The notes beneath the pieces were generated by a model. The model did not search any database. It worked only from the letters and a program-made list of their open reading frames with translations, and was not told where the DNA came from. Shown piece by piece: positions 1 to 12,359 of a DNA stretch of 64,000 nucleotides. Made by a program: the position numbers and the translations under genes. Origin of the DNA: Micrasema longulum (Eukaryota; Arthropoda; Insecta; Trichoptera; Brachycentridae); the NCBI GenBank assembly GCA_022494885.1, contig JAGVSM010003561.1, forward strand, positions 62,001 through 126,000. The letters run 5' to 3'. How positions within the stretch are numbered: position 1 is the first letter of the stretch; every line of letters begins with the position of its first letter.

Positions 1-260
1 TAATTGCCACTCACTCACCAATTGAGGGACACTTCCTCTTATTAGTAGACATGTTTAGATTTTAAGGGTTAGCTTTTAACTGATCTGACATCACACACTC
101 CTAATGTTTATTGTGCATTGACCATAGAACATTAAAAAAAACGTAAAAACCCCCAAAATAAAGATGTCATTAATAAACTACAAAAGAAGTTGTAAATTGT
201 AATGTAGTGCCCAGTGGCATCGGCCCTAAGTTAGCCGCCCGTTTAGATTTTATTTCTCAG

Positions 261-333
261 GTTCTTGTTTTAAAAATTATGTTTTTAAACAGTCAAAGAG
301 TTTTCGCTCAACTGCTGACAATATTTTTGTTCG
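261..333 (+). CDS. Possible upstream coding exon of gene A
   Basis: A stretch without stop codons lies between an acceptor-like TTATTTCTCAG (ending at 260) and a strong donor GGTAAGT (intron from 334). Read in phase 0 it ends with one extra base, which is exactly the phase needed by the exon starting at 524. It has an internal ATG at 279-281. The peptide does not look like a ZAD or a zinc finger, so it may be an untranslated or alternative first exon, or chance. Only the splice sites and phase support it. Confidence 0.25.
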
Positions 334-523
334 GTAAGTCCGAGCAGTAGCTTGTATGTATGGAAAAAACCATAAACTAAAATGTCGATGAATGTTTCCT
401 TGTTACATCTGAGAACTCCCTCTCGCCGTGATCGTTATAACCAAGTTCGACTGTATATATATATATATATTTTAGTTTTTACATTCAAAGTAAAAATACT
501 TAATACATTTCTGTTATTTTTAG

Positions 524-3500
524 ATTCATTATTTGACGATGGTCTAGATTATCCGATAAGTGACCTTTTACCTAAGAAGTCTCGGAAAAAAAAACTTAAA
601 TCGTCCAAAAAAAAGAAAACAAGACTAAATCATTCTCTAGATTCAGAATCCAAGACAAGGTCCTACAAAAAATCAGATCCTAATTTACAGAAATATTTTT
701 CGTAAGTAAAAAAAAACTGTTTTCTCCCATAGTATATTGTAGTGGTAAACATCTTTAAACCTTATTCATATTAAATGGTGCTTATGGCATTGCATTAGCA
801 ACATAATCGCTTGGTTGTTCCGAACCAGCTTTTCTCATAAAACATATTTCTAAAATACCTAGGAATATTTATAAAAATTATTAATATATTATATTAAAAT
901 GATTTTCATTAGGTTGTCTTTAAGTGTTCCAATGCCCATTTAATATGCCGTTTCTTCCCAACAGTTTTTTCAGCACATGTTTTATTTTACAAAATTGTAT
1001 TTAATATAAAAAGTTGAATGTTTTTTTTTCACATGCATATTATTTTACGTCTCGATATACTTAACGTTTCTACCTCTCTAATGGAGCTAGATGGTTGTGT
1101 TTAGAGAGAGAGCATGCTCATTAAATATTCCCAGTGAGCTTATCTATTCATTTTCTCCAATAAACAAAATAAATATCTCGAAACATGGTTTTAGGTTCTC
1201 GTGCTTCGTTTGCCAGAAGGTTTGCGCTAACTGGTTTCGACTCAAATCTCACATTGTTCAGGAGCATAAACAGCAACCCAAAGTGCAGTGTGAGTGTGGT
1301 TGTGTTGTCAGATCCAAGACCGCCATATATCGCCATGTGTCTGGACACAATGATCCCAGCAGTTTCGCGTAAGTACTTTACAAGTCTCAGAAGTAAAACA
1401 ATAGATTATTAAAACAAATTAAAATAAAAAGTTGGTCAAGCAACATTCTATTTACTGATTTTTAAAAAAAAAATAATATTTTATTTATTTCTTAAGTTAG
1501 CTTATATTAAAACTAATATAAACTATTATGTACATTTACATCATCTATATATATTTACATTTTCTTACAGTAACTTATACATTTATTTTTAAATTCTTTC
1601 GGACACTTTTCATTCTTCATACATTCAGGCATCTCATCATACATTTTTAAACCCTTATACATCAAACAATTTTGCGACTCAGCTCTTTTCAATAATGGTA
1701 GTCTTATTTTATCCTTTTGTCTAGTAGCATATTCATGACAATTTTTGTTTAAGACAACTTTATCCTTAAAATATTTTGGTAATTTATCGTGAAAAAATTT
1801 ATGTATAAAAAAATATATATATCAACATATTAAATTTAAGTCTCCTTACAGATAACCATTTTAGTTCATCTCTCATTTTTTTTACATTGCTATATTTATT
1901 TTTCTTAAGAACTATTCTCATCGCTTTATTTTGTAAAATTTCTAGTTTATTTAAATTTCCTTCGTTTGCTAAAAATAATATTGTTGAGCAGTAATCTATA
2001 TGTGGAAGAATGATTGTTTTGTAAATTAGTTCTGCAGTATCTTTATTTAATTTATTTCTCAATCTACTTAGGAAAAATATATTTTTTGATATTTTTTTAT
2101 TAACGTGTTCAAAATTTGCATTTAATGTCAATTTTGAATCAAGTATTATCCCCAAATATTTCATGTTTTTATATTGCGACTAAAACACCAGTGTCATTTT
2201 TTAAACAAATTGTTAGTAAATTTCTCCTCCTCAGTTGAAACTTCACCACTTATAAACCACAGCATTTTGTTTTAATAAAAAAGGAATCTTTGTTATTTGA
2301 AAGGTCTAAGCAATTTATGTTTGAAGATGAAAACAAAGCAGGCAAAGTGGGATTTCAAACTAACTGTTTAGACCTTTTATGAGCAGATTTCTGAAAATAT
2401 TTTATTTTTATATTTGGCCTACTAGAGTATTCTGATTATGTCTTATCGCGTAAGCGCATGGATAATTTTTTGTATGACGTAATTAATACTAACATTTTCT
2501 TATACTTGTATTTAAGTTTTGAAGCTTTAAAGATGTATTTTTTCCTAATCATTATTTTTAGACTATTGTGTCATGAATAAGAAACAATGTGTATTGTGTT
2601 TGTAACATTATAAGAGTAGGTAAAACAGGGCTCTTAAGGAAAAATATATTTGGGTATGACTTTAATTTTAACTGGCGCCGGCCATTTTCTTTATAATAAA
2701 AACAAATTGTTCTCCTTTATAAGAGGGGAACGCAGGCAGATTGTGGTCAGAATTAAGAGACAGTCGAACAGTTAGTTTGATCAGTGGAGTGTGTACTAAC
2801 GCCGTTCCCCCGCGGGGGTAGGCGGAGAAGATAGAACGCCGTATTACTCTGTCTTTGTATACGGACCTCGCTTCTTCTATTTTTATACGCCTTTTCTTCG
2901 CAAGTTGACATCTACGCCCTGTTTTGATAGTGTTATACTTCTAAATAAGTGGAAAATAAAGGAAATTCTAATCGAAAGTGTTTTACTACTCTTTGATTTA
3001 CGAGATTGCCATGTTCCAGTACCATTAAGACGATACACTAACAATAGTTGATCCAAAATCCAAAAAATCCTAGCTAGGAAATAAACAAAATGTTTTTGAC
3101 TCTAATATATTTTTTGGATACTATTTCACACACCGAACTGTATAAAAAGAATACATTTCTGTGAAACAGAACCTGGACCCTGGACGGGTGTTTTTGTCTC
3201 GATGGCTGCTCTTGGGTAAAAATCCTGGAAAAGGAAATCGAGTGGAGAAATGTCAGCCTTGTAGTGTAGTGGTTGGCGTGCTCCACTATGATTATATTTT
3301 CATCTTTTAACATTTTTTTACTTCCTTACAAATTAACATAAATGTATTGGCATTTTTTAGTATGAGACAAAAATGATTTTATTATACATATCAACGGAAT
3401 TTGTATGAAAAATTGGTTTTAGGGAATAAATTTCTTTTTTTTTTCGATATATGTCATTTTTCGCTACATCGCGTTTTGTTATATCGCTGTTTTACTGTGT

Positions 3501-6500
3501 ATAATGCAATTAAAAATTTAAACATGATACTTTTAATATCAAATTATTATTTTTGACAAAACTACAATAAAAAAACATGTTACACAACTCTAAAATTGTG
3601 GCTTGTTTCAGTTGTGACCAATGTTCTCGAATTTTGAAGACCCAGGAGGATTTGGACAAGCACAAAATGCGCCACGTACCCAAACCTGACCGCGTGTACA
3701 GCTGCTCAGGCTGCGCTAAGATATTCAATTCTAAGGAAAACTTGCGCTCTCATGAGCGAGTTCACATTCCCCTCTTCCAGAGATACATTTACCCCTGCAA
3801 CATCTGTGGAAACAAGTAATGCCTACTGTTTAAAATATCACTTTTCAAATAAAAAATATTGATTGTGAAATATAAAAATATATATTGCTTTCCTTAAATT
3901 GATTATGTCAACTAAGAAATAAAAAAATGGAGTTTGAGCTGACCGTAACATAATTTATCCTGTATCATTCTTGCTGTAAATTTTTGATATCTGAATTTTA
4001 TGCAAAAACTACCTTTTATTACATATCAGTTTTTTTTCCTCTTTTTGTTACAATTTTTTATAAAAGTTTAATTCTCAATATGTCAATTCATTAATTGAAT
4101 AAATAACAAATATGTCCAGGGGGAGGACGAATGCAGTTCTGCGTGTAAAATGGAACCAGAACCCCGGACTAGTGTTTTCAACTCGATGGCTGCTTTCGGG
4201 TAAAACTCCCGAATGATGAAATCGAGTGGAGATAAGTCCGCCTTGTCGTGTAGTGGTTGATGCATTTGCCAACCATTTTTGAGATCCCGGGTTTGACTCC
4301 TGGCAGGGTGGGCGTGAAACATTTATTTTTAAGATACTTTAAACTGATATATTCCATTGCTCCTGGATTGGCACCTGAAACGTGGTACTGATCACCTTAC
4401 CTTAATGCAGTACCCCATGCACAACCGGGTGCGGAAAAGGAAATGGTGATGATGACGATGAATCAGTCATTGACATATATGGCTGCTTTTTAAATAAATC
4501 AAAGCCTAAATCTGTTAATAAAAAATAATGCCTATTTTGTCATATTTTTCTCAGATTCACAACCAAATCAGCCGTGGTGGGCCATACGCGCGCAGTACAC
4601 GAGAAGATAAAGCGCTATATATGTGATGTGTGCGGATACGCTTGTAGTACGGGTGGAGAGTTAATTCAGCACCGTGCAATCCATAGTGAAGAGAAGTTAT
4701 TCCAATGCAGTCGCTGTCCTAAAAAGTAACGCTTCCTTTAGTTATCGACTATTTAACACATTTGAGAAGTTCTTTACTGTGTGGATCAAAAATGTTATAG
4801 AGTTTCCCAACTTACTTTGGACAAAACTTGAAATATAGGAGATGAGGGTATTGTTTTACAATTTTGAAACACTATAAAGTAAGACGACTGTGAGTCACAT
4901 ATCCTGCTCCATTGTTTCAAAATACCAAAATAAATATTAGAATAAGTGGTAGTACTCACTTTGAATCAAATGTTAATTGTGATAGAAATCGTCGCGACAC
5001 TGACAAATGATTTTTTTGAGATTTAAGGATACAAAGTGATAATATAAATCATTCTTACTAAATTAACTTCATATTGGCAACTGGGCCCCGATTACAATGA
5101 GTTATCTTCGACTGTCCATAAAGAAAAACCGATATTTGTGTACGAAAATGAGAATATTTGCATGAACATTTAAAGTATCTTCATCGGTAACCTATAATTG
5201 AAAATGTTTCGAAGAAAAAATTGTATGCATATTCTGCTTTTTATACAGAAAACTTAATTTTACTTTGTAGATAAAATTAAAGATAAATGTTAACTTCCCA
5301 TTGTAATCGGGACCCTGATCTTATTACACAATTTCGTATGTGCTGTTTTGTGGTATAACTCAAAACTGGTTAAAATGCAGATTCCTGACATTGGCATATT
5401 CGTTTAGCAATATTGTTGAATGGAAATATGCATATATATAATCATAAGCAGAAAAGCCCCCAAGATCAGGCTACATAACCCAACGCTTCAATGGATCTGC
5501 AAACATACAAAAATATTCCAATATCCTAATGTTGCTGCGGATCATAAAATTTAATAAATATATTTTTAGGTTCAAGACTGGATCAAATCTCAAAGCCCAT
5601 TTAGATACTCACGATGCAACATCCTACCCGTGTGGTACTTGCAACAAGGTTCTCAATAGTAGGCGGACGTACCGCAAACACCTGTTGGTTCATGATGATC
5701 TCTGTCGCCACGTTTGCTCCTTCTGTAATAAAGCCTTCAAGCGAAGACAAACTCTCAAAGTAAGTTAGATTGTTTACTTCACAAGCATAAAATAATACAA
5801 TGTAGGTTCTAATAATCGAAAATGAGTGGAAAAAACTTACGTGGTTATTTACGACTAGTTGAGAATGGCTTCAAAATGGAAAAATTTGCAAACGTATCAA
5901 AACACATTTTTCTTTTAACCATTTCTTGCATATCACCCCGACTGTGAGGCTAAAAATTCTGGTCCAATAGCTTATGGCCCACAGTTGGGATGCGGTATTT
6001 ATTTCGCTTGTATTCCCAGAATATGTCAAGGTTTAGAATTTACATTGTCAATGACATCTATGGATGATAATGCACAGAAACATCATTGATAACTTATTTG
6101 TTTACCGATTGATTGACAATGCCACACAATCTTATCGTCACTTTGGCCGATACATTTTTTTTCTATTGAAAATAAGTCACTTTGCAGAGCACGACTTTTT
6201 CATCAATTCTTACTCATCAAAAGGTTAGTATAATTTGAAAAAAAAGTTTTTAATGTTTGAAACTTATTTTATATATATTATGTTAGTTTGTAATAATTTT
6301 TTATTTTTTTTAAGAAAAAATTTGCGTTCTTATGATTTACCCAAATATTTCAATTTTGGGGACCATTTTTAACGAGTTGTAAATAACTCACTATTAGAAA
6401 ATGGGAACCAAGGTGTGGTGCCTCGGACCTCTGATCCGCGAGTCCGCGACACGAGCCATAGGACCACAACCTTGTACAAGCCTGAAGAAAGTGTTACCGA

Positions 6501-6852
6501 AACTAGTTGGTTTATAAAGTTATTTTATTTCAATGTATTTTTTTTAATGTGTTTATGAGTTTTATCTTTTTAGGTGCACCTGACTTGTCACACTGGCGAC
6601 ACGCCCATCCAATGCCCGTGGTGCCCTCAAAGGTTCGCCTATAGCTCGGCCTGCCGGTCCCACAAGCAGCGCTGCCACCCGGAGGAGCTGGCCAGCCAGG
6701 CACAAGCCCCTACCGGTGGCTACCCGCCCGCCCACCCCAAGGACCACATACAACTGCCCCCAGATATGAATTTGCAATACGAAACCAACTTGACTGAGGG
6801 GGACACCAAGGACAGCTTGAAAATGATCATGGAGCATAATAACATACAGTGA
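524..6852 (+). CDS. Gene A: ZAD-family C2H2 zinc-finger protein, 5' end missing
   Basis: Six exons are joined by GT-AG introns in matching phase: 524-701, 1195-1368, 3612-3815, 4555-4725, 5570-5759 and 6574-6852 (stop TGA). The first exon gives an acidic then lysine-rich linker (KKSRKKK, SSKKKKTR), and the rest gives ten C2H2 fingers. Finger 2 is irregular, with one residue instead of two between its cysteines (CEC). Fingers 1, 5 and 10 have HX4H spacing. Several introns cut inside a finger just before its conserved Phe (phase 2, K|F). The last exon adds a short acidic tail with no further domain. No ZAD is present; by comparison with gene E it should lie upstream of base 1. Exons of 174, 204, 171 and 190 nt equal those of gene E exactly, so the two are paralogues. 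Expected role: nuclear sequence-specific DNA binding, target unknown. The introns hold a LINE, two SINEs and a MITE. An AATAAA at about 7346 could be the poly(A) signal. Confidence 0.9.
1480..2190 (-). mobile_element. LINE fragment, reverse transcriptase C-terminus
   Basis: The minus strand encodes the end of a non-LTR reverse transcriptase: a KYLGIILDSKLT motif near 2164, then LPHIDYCSTILF and LEILQNKAMRIVL, as in jockey/CR1-type ORF2 proteins. Near 1800 the frame shifts and then continues to a stop at about 1555. The catalytic FADD box is absent, so this is a 5'-truncated dead copy. It sits antisense in the second intron of gene A. The AT-rich run near 1480-1495 may be its 3' tail. Confidence 0.75.
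2590..3060. other. Unclassified insertion-like block in gene A intron
   Basis: This block is richer in G and C than its surroundings. It holds a TATA-like TTTATAAGAGG near 2717, a G/C-rich palindrome-like CCCCCGCGGGGG near 2806 and an AATAAA near 2957, an arrangement that could be a solo LTR. I could not find clear TG..CA ends or a target duplication, so the class is open. Confidence 0.25.
3125..3290 (+). repeat. SINE S1, head plus start of the tRNA-like part (truncated)
   Basis: It matches the head of the full copy at 4112 (GGAACC..GGACCCTGGAC, CTCGATGGCTGCT, AAATCGAGTGGAGA) and then an A-box-like TGTAGTGTAGTGGTTGG. It breaks off before the B box. It lies in the second intron of gene A. Confidence 0.7.
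4112..4460 (+). repeat. SINE S1, full-length headed copy
   Basis: It has three parts: a head of about 130 nt without tRNA character, a tRNA-like RNA polymerase III promoter (A box in GTCGTGTAGTGGTTGATGC, B box GGGTTTGACTCC), and a tail that includes GGCACCTGAAAC and ACTGATCACCTTACC and ends in GATGATGACGATG. The same order recurs at 34901 and 39081, and without the head at 12810 and 16133. It lies in the third intron of gene A. Confidence 0.85.
5081..5317. mobile_element. MITE with CCCCGATTACAATG-type inverted ends
   Basis: The left end reads GGGCCCCGATTACAATGAG and the right end, reverse complemented, reads AGGGTCCCGATTACAATGGG. About 200 AT-rich bases lie between, with no coding capacity. 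The same end sequence recurs near 50760 (ACCCCGATTACAATGGG), so it is a repeat family. This copy is in the fourth intron of gene A. Confidence 0.65.
6361..6473 (-). repeat. SINE S3, minus copy
   Basis: Reverse complemented, it reads GTTGTGGTCCTATGGCTCG, then GGACTCGCGGATCAGAGGTCC, and later GAGTTATTTACAACTCG. This is the plan of the copy at 21414, which has a similar head and a TTATTTACAACTTTCCGG tail. It lies in the fifth intron of gene A. Confidence 0.55.
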
Positions 6853-8334
6853 TAAGTGTGTTTGGTCCATTTATATTGTAATTGTCTACATCCATTGAAA
6901 ATGAATCGAACCTCGGTGAATTCCTCTGTGGAATACAGTGGCAAAAGGGATATTTCCTCCGGTAGAAATATACAAACTAGGCAGTTTACTCACCTACCCT
7001 TATGTACTTTTTTGAGCGGCTAGCTGGCGGAGCGGAAAGGTGACCCCTCTTAAACTCAAGGGGGGTACGAGGTTGTCGTCTGGTGTCTCTTTTCCGATGT
7101 TATTTCATTTAGTCGAGTATATATTTTTTTCGGCTTAAAATGACGGGAGCTAATCTACTATTTGTTAAATGATGGGGTTATGTGACCATATATATTTATT
7201 TTATGAGGGTGAAAGCATGAAAAATCAAGTGTAAATCAGAACAATTATACATTCAACAGGGTAGACATAACTTCGACTTAGCAGCGAGACAAAAAGCTAC
7301 AGTCACATTTACCCACAATCAGTAGAAACAATTATATATTTCTCAATAAAACAATATATCTAGTTGGATAATTTATGTAGCGCCATTTTTGTGAAAATTA
7401 CCTCAAGGGAAAAGAAGGATTCAGTCGCCTTTTAACAATGTGGGCGGAAGGAAATATACAGTTGTTTATGTGAGATGTGGGTCCTCACGCGCTGCGGAAG
7501 ACAGACCAGGGTTTCACCTCTATGGCGTGACACGGTGACCAGGGCTGAATCCAGAGTTTGACGTGTTTTACACACTGAATTATATAAAAACCGTCTATCG
7601 TACGCACCAAACTGAGTCATATGGAAACTGTCCGCACTTAACTACAGTCACTTCGGGATCGGACAGGAAGCCTTCATGGTACCCGCCTAGCGAAAGGGTG
7701 GTTAAAAACACAAGAGGGGATTTTTACCGATCTGGGCTTAACGAATGAGTGCAGGTTTGATCTAGCGGCGCATTTCGCAATGTATTTTTCTTGGCGCTAG
7801 GTGCACAGGTCTGCCGTGGTCAAGACTCCGTCCGGGACTGCGGTTTAGACTTACTTCGACTTGGGTGCAAGATCGTTCTCGAAAATGGATCTACTTCGCG
7901 ACATGCGTCCTGATTGGTTAGAAAATATCCGATGCTTGCACAGAAAGCGAACAGGGTGACATCACTTTTGGATTTTTAAAAGAAATGGCGTGAATTATTT
8001 TTTGACACCATCTACTGAAAGAAAATGTCTTTACAGAATATGATAATTGAAACATCCGTACATCTAATGTAACGAGGAAGTTTACTAATGAATTATTTAA
8101 GTCAAGGTATATATTTTTAATATATTGTTATTTTTATGCCACTAAGATTTACATTTTTTCTGTACATTTATTTTTATTCCTTACCTAGTTCTGTGTATGA
8201 GTTCAAGAAGGGCCAATGTCATATTTGATATAAGATATTGAGTTTTGAATATTTTGGCAAAAAAATTTTCCTTACTGCAACCTAAGGCACTTCTATTCTT
8301 TTTCTTTTAAGAGATCATAAGATCTGTATTATAC
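6853..8334. other. Intergenic stretch downstream of gene A
   Basis: Probably the 3' UTR of gene A followed by unassigned sequence. It is GC-richer near 7430-7930 but has no long open frame and no recognisable protein. The only repeat I can place is the short block at 7374-7412. Confidence 0.4.
7374..7412 (+). repeat. Dispersed repeat block (GCGCCATTTTTGT..CCTCAAGGG)
   Basis: The same block occurs near 33750 (+), right after a LINE C-terminus, and near 52075 (-). It is probably the 3' end of a LINE family. Confidence 0.55.
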
Positions 8335-8485
8335 TGAGATGATGAGGTCCAACTGTATCTCCCTTGGGCGGTCTTCCAGGCGAACGTTGTCCAGATGGGA
8401 TTTCGTTGGCTGCAGCGTACACAAGTCTGTCACTGCTCATCCTGCCCACATGGTCCCTCCAGTATCTTCTACGTTGAGCTGACTG
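8335..8485 (-). mobile_element. LINE fragment, extreme C-terminus
   Basis: The minus strand reads RRRYWRDHVGRM, then SSDRLVYAA and RSPGRPPKGD. This is the WxDHxxRM...GRPPKRW ending typical of several insect non-LTR ORF2 proteins. Only about 45 codons remain. Confidence 0.6.
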
Positions 8486-9104
8486 GGCTGACTCTTTGGG
8501 CTGACTGGCGTGACTCGCTTCTTGCAGTCATTGCTCTATATTTGAAGTGAAATCATTTAGCGTGTGTGTGTGTCATCGATCAATGGACTATGACCCCCAC
8601 ACACCTTATAGGGTTTCTGGATATTGTAAGACTTTTTGTTTTGCTGACTGACATGTACTACGTGGAACTTATACAGCATTCTTTGTAGATTCAGCTATTA
8701 TACCTCTATTACAATATTATTACCTTTTAAGGCTTTTAGGCAATGACATAACTATTAGTAAAATGGTAACATTCAGGTGACATTGACCCCTTTCATGCGG
8801 ACTTCATAGTTTTAAATGCAATGATATTCTTCTTTCGTGATTTAGTTACACCCTTTACAGGGTAAACATACGTACTAATAACCATTCATTTACATAACTG
8901 AATGTGCTCCTCAATCTTTTTGGCTACTATGTGCACACTGAGTTTAGATTTACTATTCCTTGAATACCTTATTTCCAATAAACATAAAAATGTGCATACC
9001 TTAAAGTGCCAAGGAATTGTCTTATTTTAATATTCTAAGTTTCTTACCAGCACTGAATATACCAAAACCAGGGTAACCGGAAAGTCTACTGTATAGAGTT
9101 TATA

Positions 9105-9352
9105 CTTAGGGTCACAGAGGGCACAGTGGAATGAAAAACGCATTATGATTTTTATAAAAATAAACTTTTATTCATTCATCATGTGGTGAGAACTAAAATT
9201 TTAAGCAGTCTGCTTTATCATTTTACAATAAAAATATCAAAAAATATTCATGTATAATAATTATTGTCATTTTTCCGTGATCAGAATTTTGTTTCACTGT
9301 GCCCCAGGTCTGGGGTTGAGTGGAACACCCCTAGGGGCACAGTGGAACATAC
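9105..9352. repeat. Repeated GGGGCACAGTGGAA motif block
   Basis: It carries GGGCACAGTGGAATG (9113), TTTCACTGTGCCCCAGG (9293) and CCTAGGGGCACAGTGGAAC (9330). The same words recur near 22143 and 22530, each around a CCCC..GGGG dyad. No coding sequence is involved and the element type is unknown. Confidence 0.4.
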
Positions 9353-9712
9353 ATGATAAATCTAAAAAATACAGTAAACTAATGGAAATTATACATTTTT
9401 ATTTATTTATTTATTTATTTATTTACGGACAAAGTCCATTATAAACATTACAATTAAAAGAAATTTTTACAAAGGAATAAAAAAATATAAGGAACAGAAA
9501 TAAGCAGCAAAGACAGATGATAGATTTTTTAGATTAAGTAAAAAGCATAGGCTAACTATACAGATTCTTTAGCTGATTTGTAAAGAAAGACATCCTTACA
9601 CCATAATAATCAAGATCTTGATGATCGTTCACCCGCCTGATCATTCTGGGCAAAGGCGACTGTGCACCATAATTGGTCCTGTAGTGACCGAGGAAAAGCA
9701 TTTCATTATTTC

Positions 9713-11214
9713 TTAGTCTACGGGTGGGAACGTTAAAAGAATCTTTTGCAAAATTTCAGGGGCATCAATGAGACAGTTCATAATTTTATACATGCAGATT
9801 ATATCTGCAATGCATCTGCGTTTTTCAAGACTTGATATGCTTAAAAACCTCTCCATATCAGAATATGAATAGTCTCCTCTTTCCAATCCCATCTTCCATG
9901 CAATTTTTCTTATAAAACGATGTTGAACTGATTCAAGGCGCTTGATATGAACAGCATAATGAGGGGACCAGATTACAGATGCATATTCAAGAATAGGGCG
10001 AACTAAAGAGCAATAAAGTGTTTTAAGTGTAAGCATACTTTGGAAATCAGACGTAGTTCTATTAATAAAGCCTAAAATTTTTAAGGATCTGTTTACTATA
10101 TTATCAAAGTGTTCCAGAAAAGTTAGTTTATTATCTAGGATCACTCCAAGATCTCTTATAGAGGTGACAATCGAAAGAACTTGGCCATTAAGTTTATAAT
10201 CAAAAATAAAAGGATGTTTACATTTATGGTATGAAATAATTTTGCATTTATCGATGTTAAGTTCCATGTTATTAGTTTTGCACCAAGTATGAAATGCATT
10301 TATGTCTTCTTGGAGTCTGACACAGTCATCAATATTTTTAATTAGCTTAAGTATCTTGTTATCGTCAGCAAAAAGCCAGAATTTTGTAAAAGAAAAAACA
10401 TTAGCAGCATCATTAACAAACAGATTAAATAGAAGAGGGGCCAAGTGGCACCCTGTGGTACACCAGAAGTTACTAGGAAGCTATTTGATATGAAGTTATT
10501 GATTTTTACACTTTGTTTTCTATGTGAGAGGTAGGATTTTAAAAACGATAAAAAGGGATCTCTAATGCCTACAGCACGAAGTTTAGCACATAAAATGTTG
10601 TGATCAACTTTGTCAAAGGCCTTGGAGAAGTCTGTATACAGTACATCAGCTTGAAGATTATTCTCGAACGCTGTAAAAATAGTATCAGTAAAAGAAAGCA
10701 AATTGGTCGTCGTTGATTTGGCTGTCCTAAATCCATGCTGCTCCTCAATCAGCACATTTTTAAATATAGGTGTTATTTTTTTTGTAATAATTGATTCGAA
10801 TAGTTTAGGTACAGGAGATATCATTGAAATGGGTCTATAGTTAGTTACGTTAGATTTATCACCAGATTTGAATATCGGTCTTATTATAGAAATTTTCCAA
10901 ATATCAGGAAATACACTCGCTGTTAAAGACATATTAAACAGTAAAGACAGAGGCTTGGCAAGACTAGATTTACAATTTGATAGTAGTATTTCAGGAATAC
11001 CATCTGGACCAATACATTTACCATTACCAAGTTTACTTAGAGCGATTCTGACATCCTCAGCTGACACTTCACAATTATTCAGGTCTACAGTATTAGTATA
11101 GCTAAATAAGGAATTAACATTGGAAGAATTATTAACATATACTGAAGAAAAATGCGTTGCAAAAAGATTAGCTATGTCGGTACCATTAGATGCGTGTTTA
11201 TCTTTAAGAAACAT
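9713..11214 (-). pseudogene. LINE reverse transcriptase (frameshifted)
   Basis: Two overlapping frames (11214-10342 and 10444-9713) together cover a whole reverse transcriptase domain. Visible motifs are GPDGIPEILL, NYRPISMISPVPKLFE, EQHGFR, LYTDFSKAFDKVDH, SGVPQG, the catalytic LFADDNK, then GVILDNKLTF and RPILEYASVIWSPHY. A one-base loss between SGVPQG and APLLFNLF separates them. The catalytic aspartates are intact. It would copy the element's RNA at a nicked target if the frame were whole. Confidence 0.85.
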
Positions 11215-11245
11215 ACTTATTGGCAGATCGTTATTGAAACGCTTA

Positions 11246-12115
11246 TTAGAAACAAAACTCCAAAACTTTTTTGGGATTTATGGACAACATTGTTTCAGTT
11301 TCATTGATGTATGATCTATAACAATTGGATGATTCAGACTTCGCAAGTTCTCTTAGTTGAGAAAATTGTTGATAAAATTTGAGATTCCCAGTTTGTTTAT
11401 AAAGTTTGTGGATCCTTTTCTTTTTCAAAATCAGAGTCTTTAAATCAGAGCTAAACCATTTTGGAAACTTAGGTTGAATAAAATTTCCTTTTGGGATAAA
11501 TTGTTCCATCCCAATTGCGACTTTATCATTAAATAAGATGACTGCATCATTTATATGAGAATTGCTTAGAATACTGTTCCAATCAATTTCTGAAAGATAT
11601 TGACTGAGGCCAGCATAATCACCATCTTTAAATTTAAGATATAATGAGTCATTAGGTTTGAGTAAGTTATTAGAAAATGAATGGCAAATATCTCCAGAAA
11701 GTGGAGGGTGATGTTTATCGACTGGTAATAATGGATCAATGGATTCAATGACAGTAGAATTAGAATTATTGCTAAAGATTAGATCAAGGCAATAGTTTGA
11801 GCAGTTAAGTATAGAATTCAATTGGAACATGTTTAAATATGAGAAAATGTTAGCAATTAGAGAAGCATTTACAGATATGGGGTTTGCCACATTAACGCCT
11901 TCATTGTCGTTGATCCAAGTTACTTTAGGCAAGTTATAGTCTCCGCAGATGAAAATAGAGTTAGAAACTACCGATACTTTTTCCACCATGTCAGAATGGG
12001 ATTTGTAAATATCAATTGACGATGTCGGAGGAATGTAGACACACCCAATTACAAGTTTTTTGTGACCAATTCTAACACACAAATATATTTTTAAGATGCG
12101 TTGTGGAAAGTACAA
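11246..12115 (-). pseudogene. LINE endonuclease region (broken)
   Basis: It encodes the second half of an APE-type endonuclease: VIGCVYIPPTSS, then the ICGDYNLP box, and CLDLIFSN with a following DKHHPPLSGD, where the family usually has SDHxPI. Then comes a linker toward the reverse transcriptase (FPKWFSSDLKTLILKKKRIH). The frame ends by a shift in an A-run near 11265, just where the family normally reads PKxFWxF. The start of the endonuclease, with its first catalytic residues, is missing or unreadable above 12115. Confidence 0.8.
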
Positions 12116-12359
12116 AATGTTGGCCTTATCTGTGGCAATAATTTAAGTAGTATGTCATTTTTGGACACAACTGCTATATCAGGTTCAAGAGGAAAGCAAA
12201 ATCCGTCAAACTTGCCACTTTCCCTAAGGTAGCTGATATCATATTCGTCTTTTTCTGGGTCACAGTCAGTTAGCAGTTGTCCAATAAAGTATTTGATTGG
12301 TAATATTGATGTTTTTTGTTGATATTTCTTGATAAAACTCCATAGTTAATGATTATGAT

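Larger units (their letters stand above)
9395..12305 (-). mobile_element. LINE (jockey/CR1-like) with endonuclease and reverse transcriptase
   Basis: This is the longest retroelement copy in the window. On the minus strand it runs from an endonuclease region through a full reverse transcriptase to a (TTTA)n-type tail at 9395-9424. The 5' end is cut at about 12305, inside the endonuclease, and no ORF1 is present. Two one-base frameshifts split the frame, one near 11265 in an A-run and one near 10455 inside the SGVPQG region. The copy is therefore defective but fairly young. Confidence 0.85.

Noticed and set aside
382..523. ATG at 382 as the start of gene A
   Set aside because: A good acceptor (TTATTTTTAG) ends at 523 and the upstream part is a low-complexity AT stretch. 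Gene E shows that ZAD exons should precede this linker.
2590..3060. Solo LTR
   Set aside because: A TATA-like and poly(A)-like word are present, but I could not see TG..CA ends, a target duplication or a second copy; kept only as an unclassified block.
9395..9424. TTTA tandem repeat as a separate microsatellite
   Set aside because: It is the 3' tail of the LINE that follows on the minus strand.
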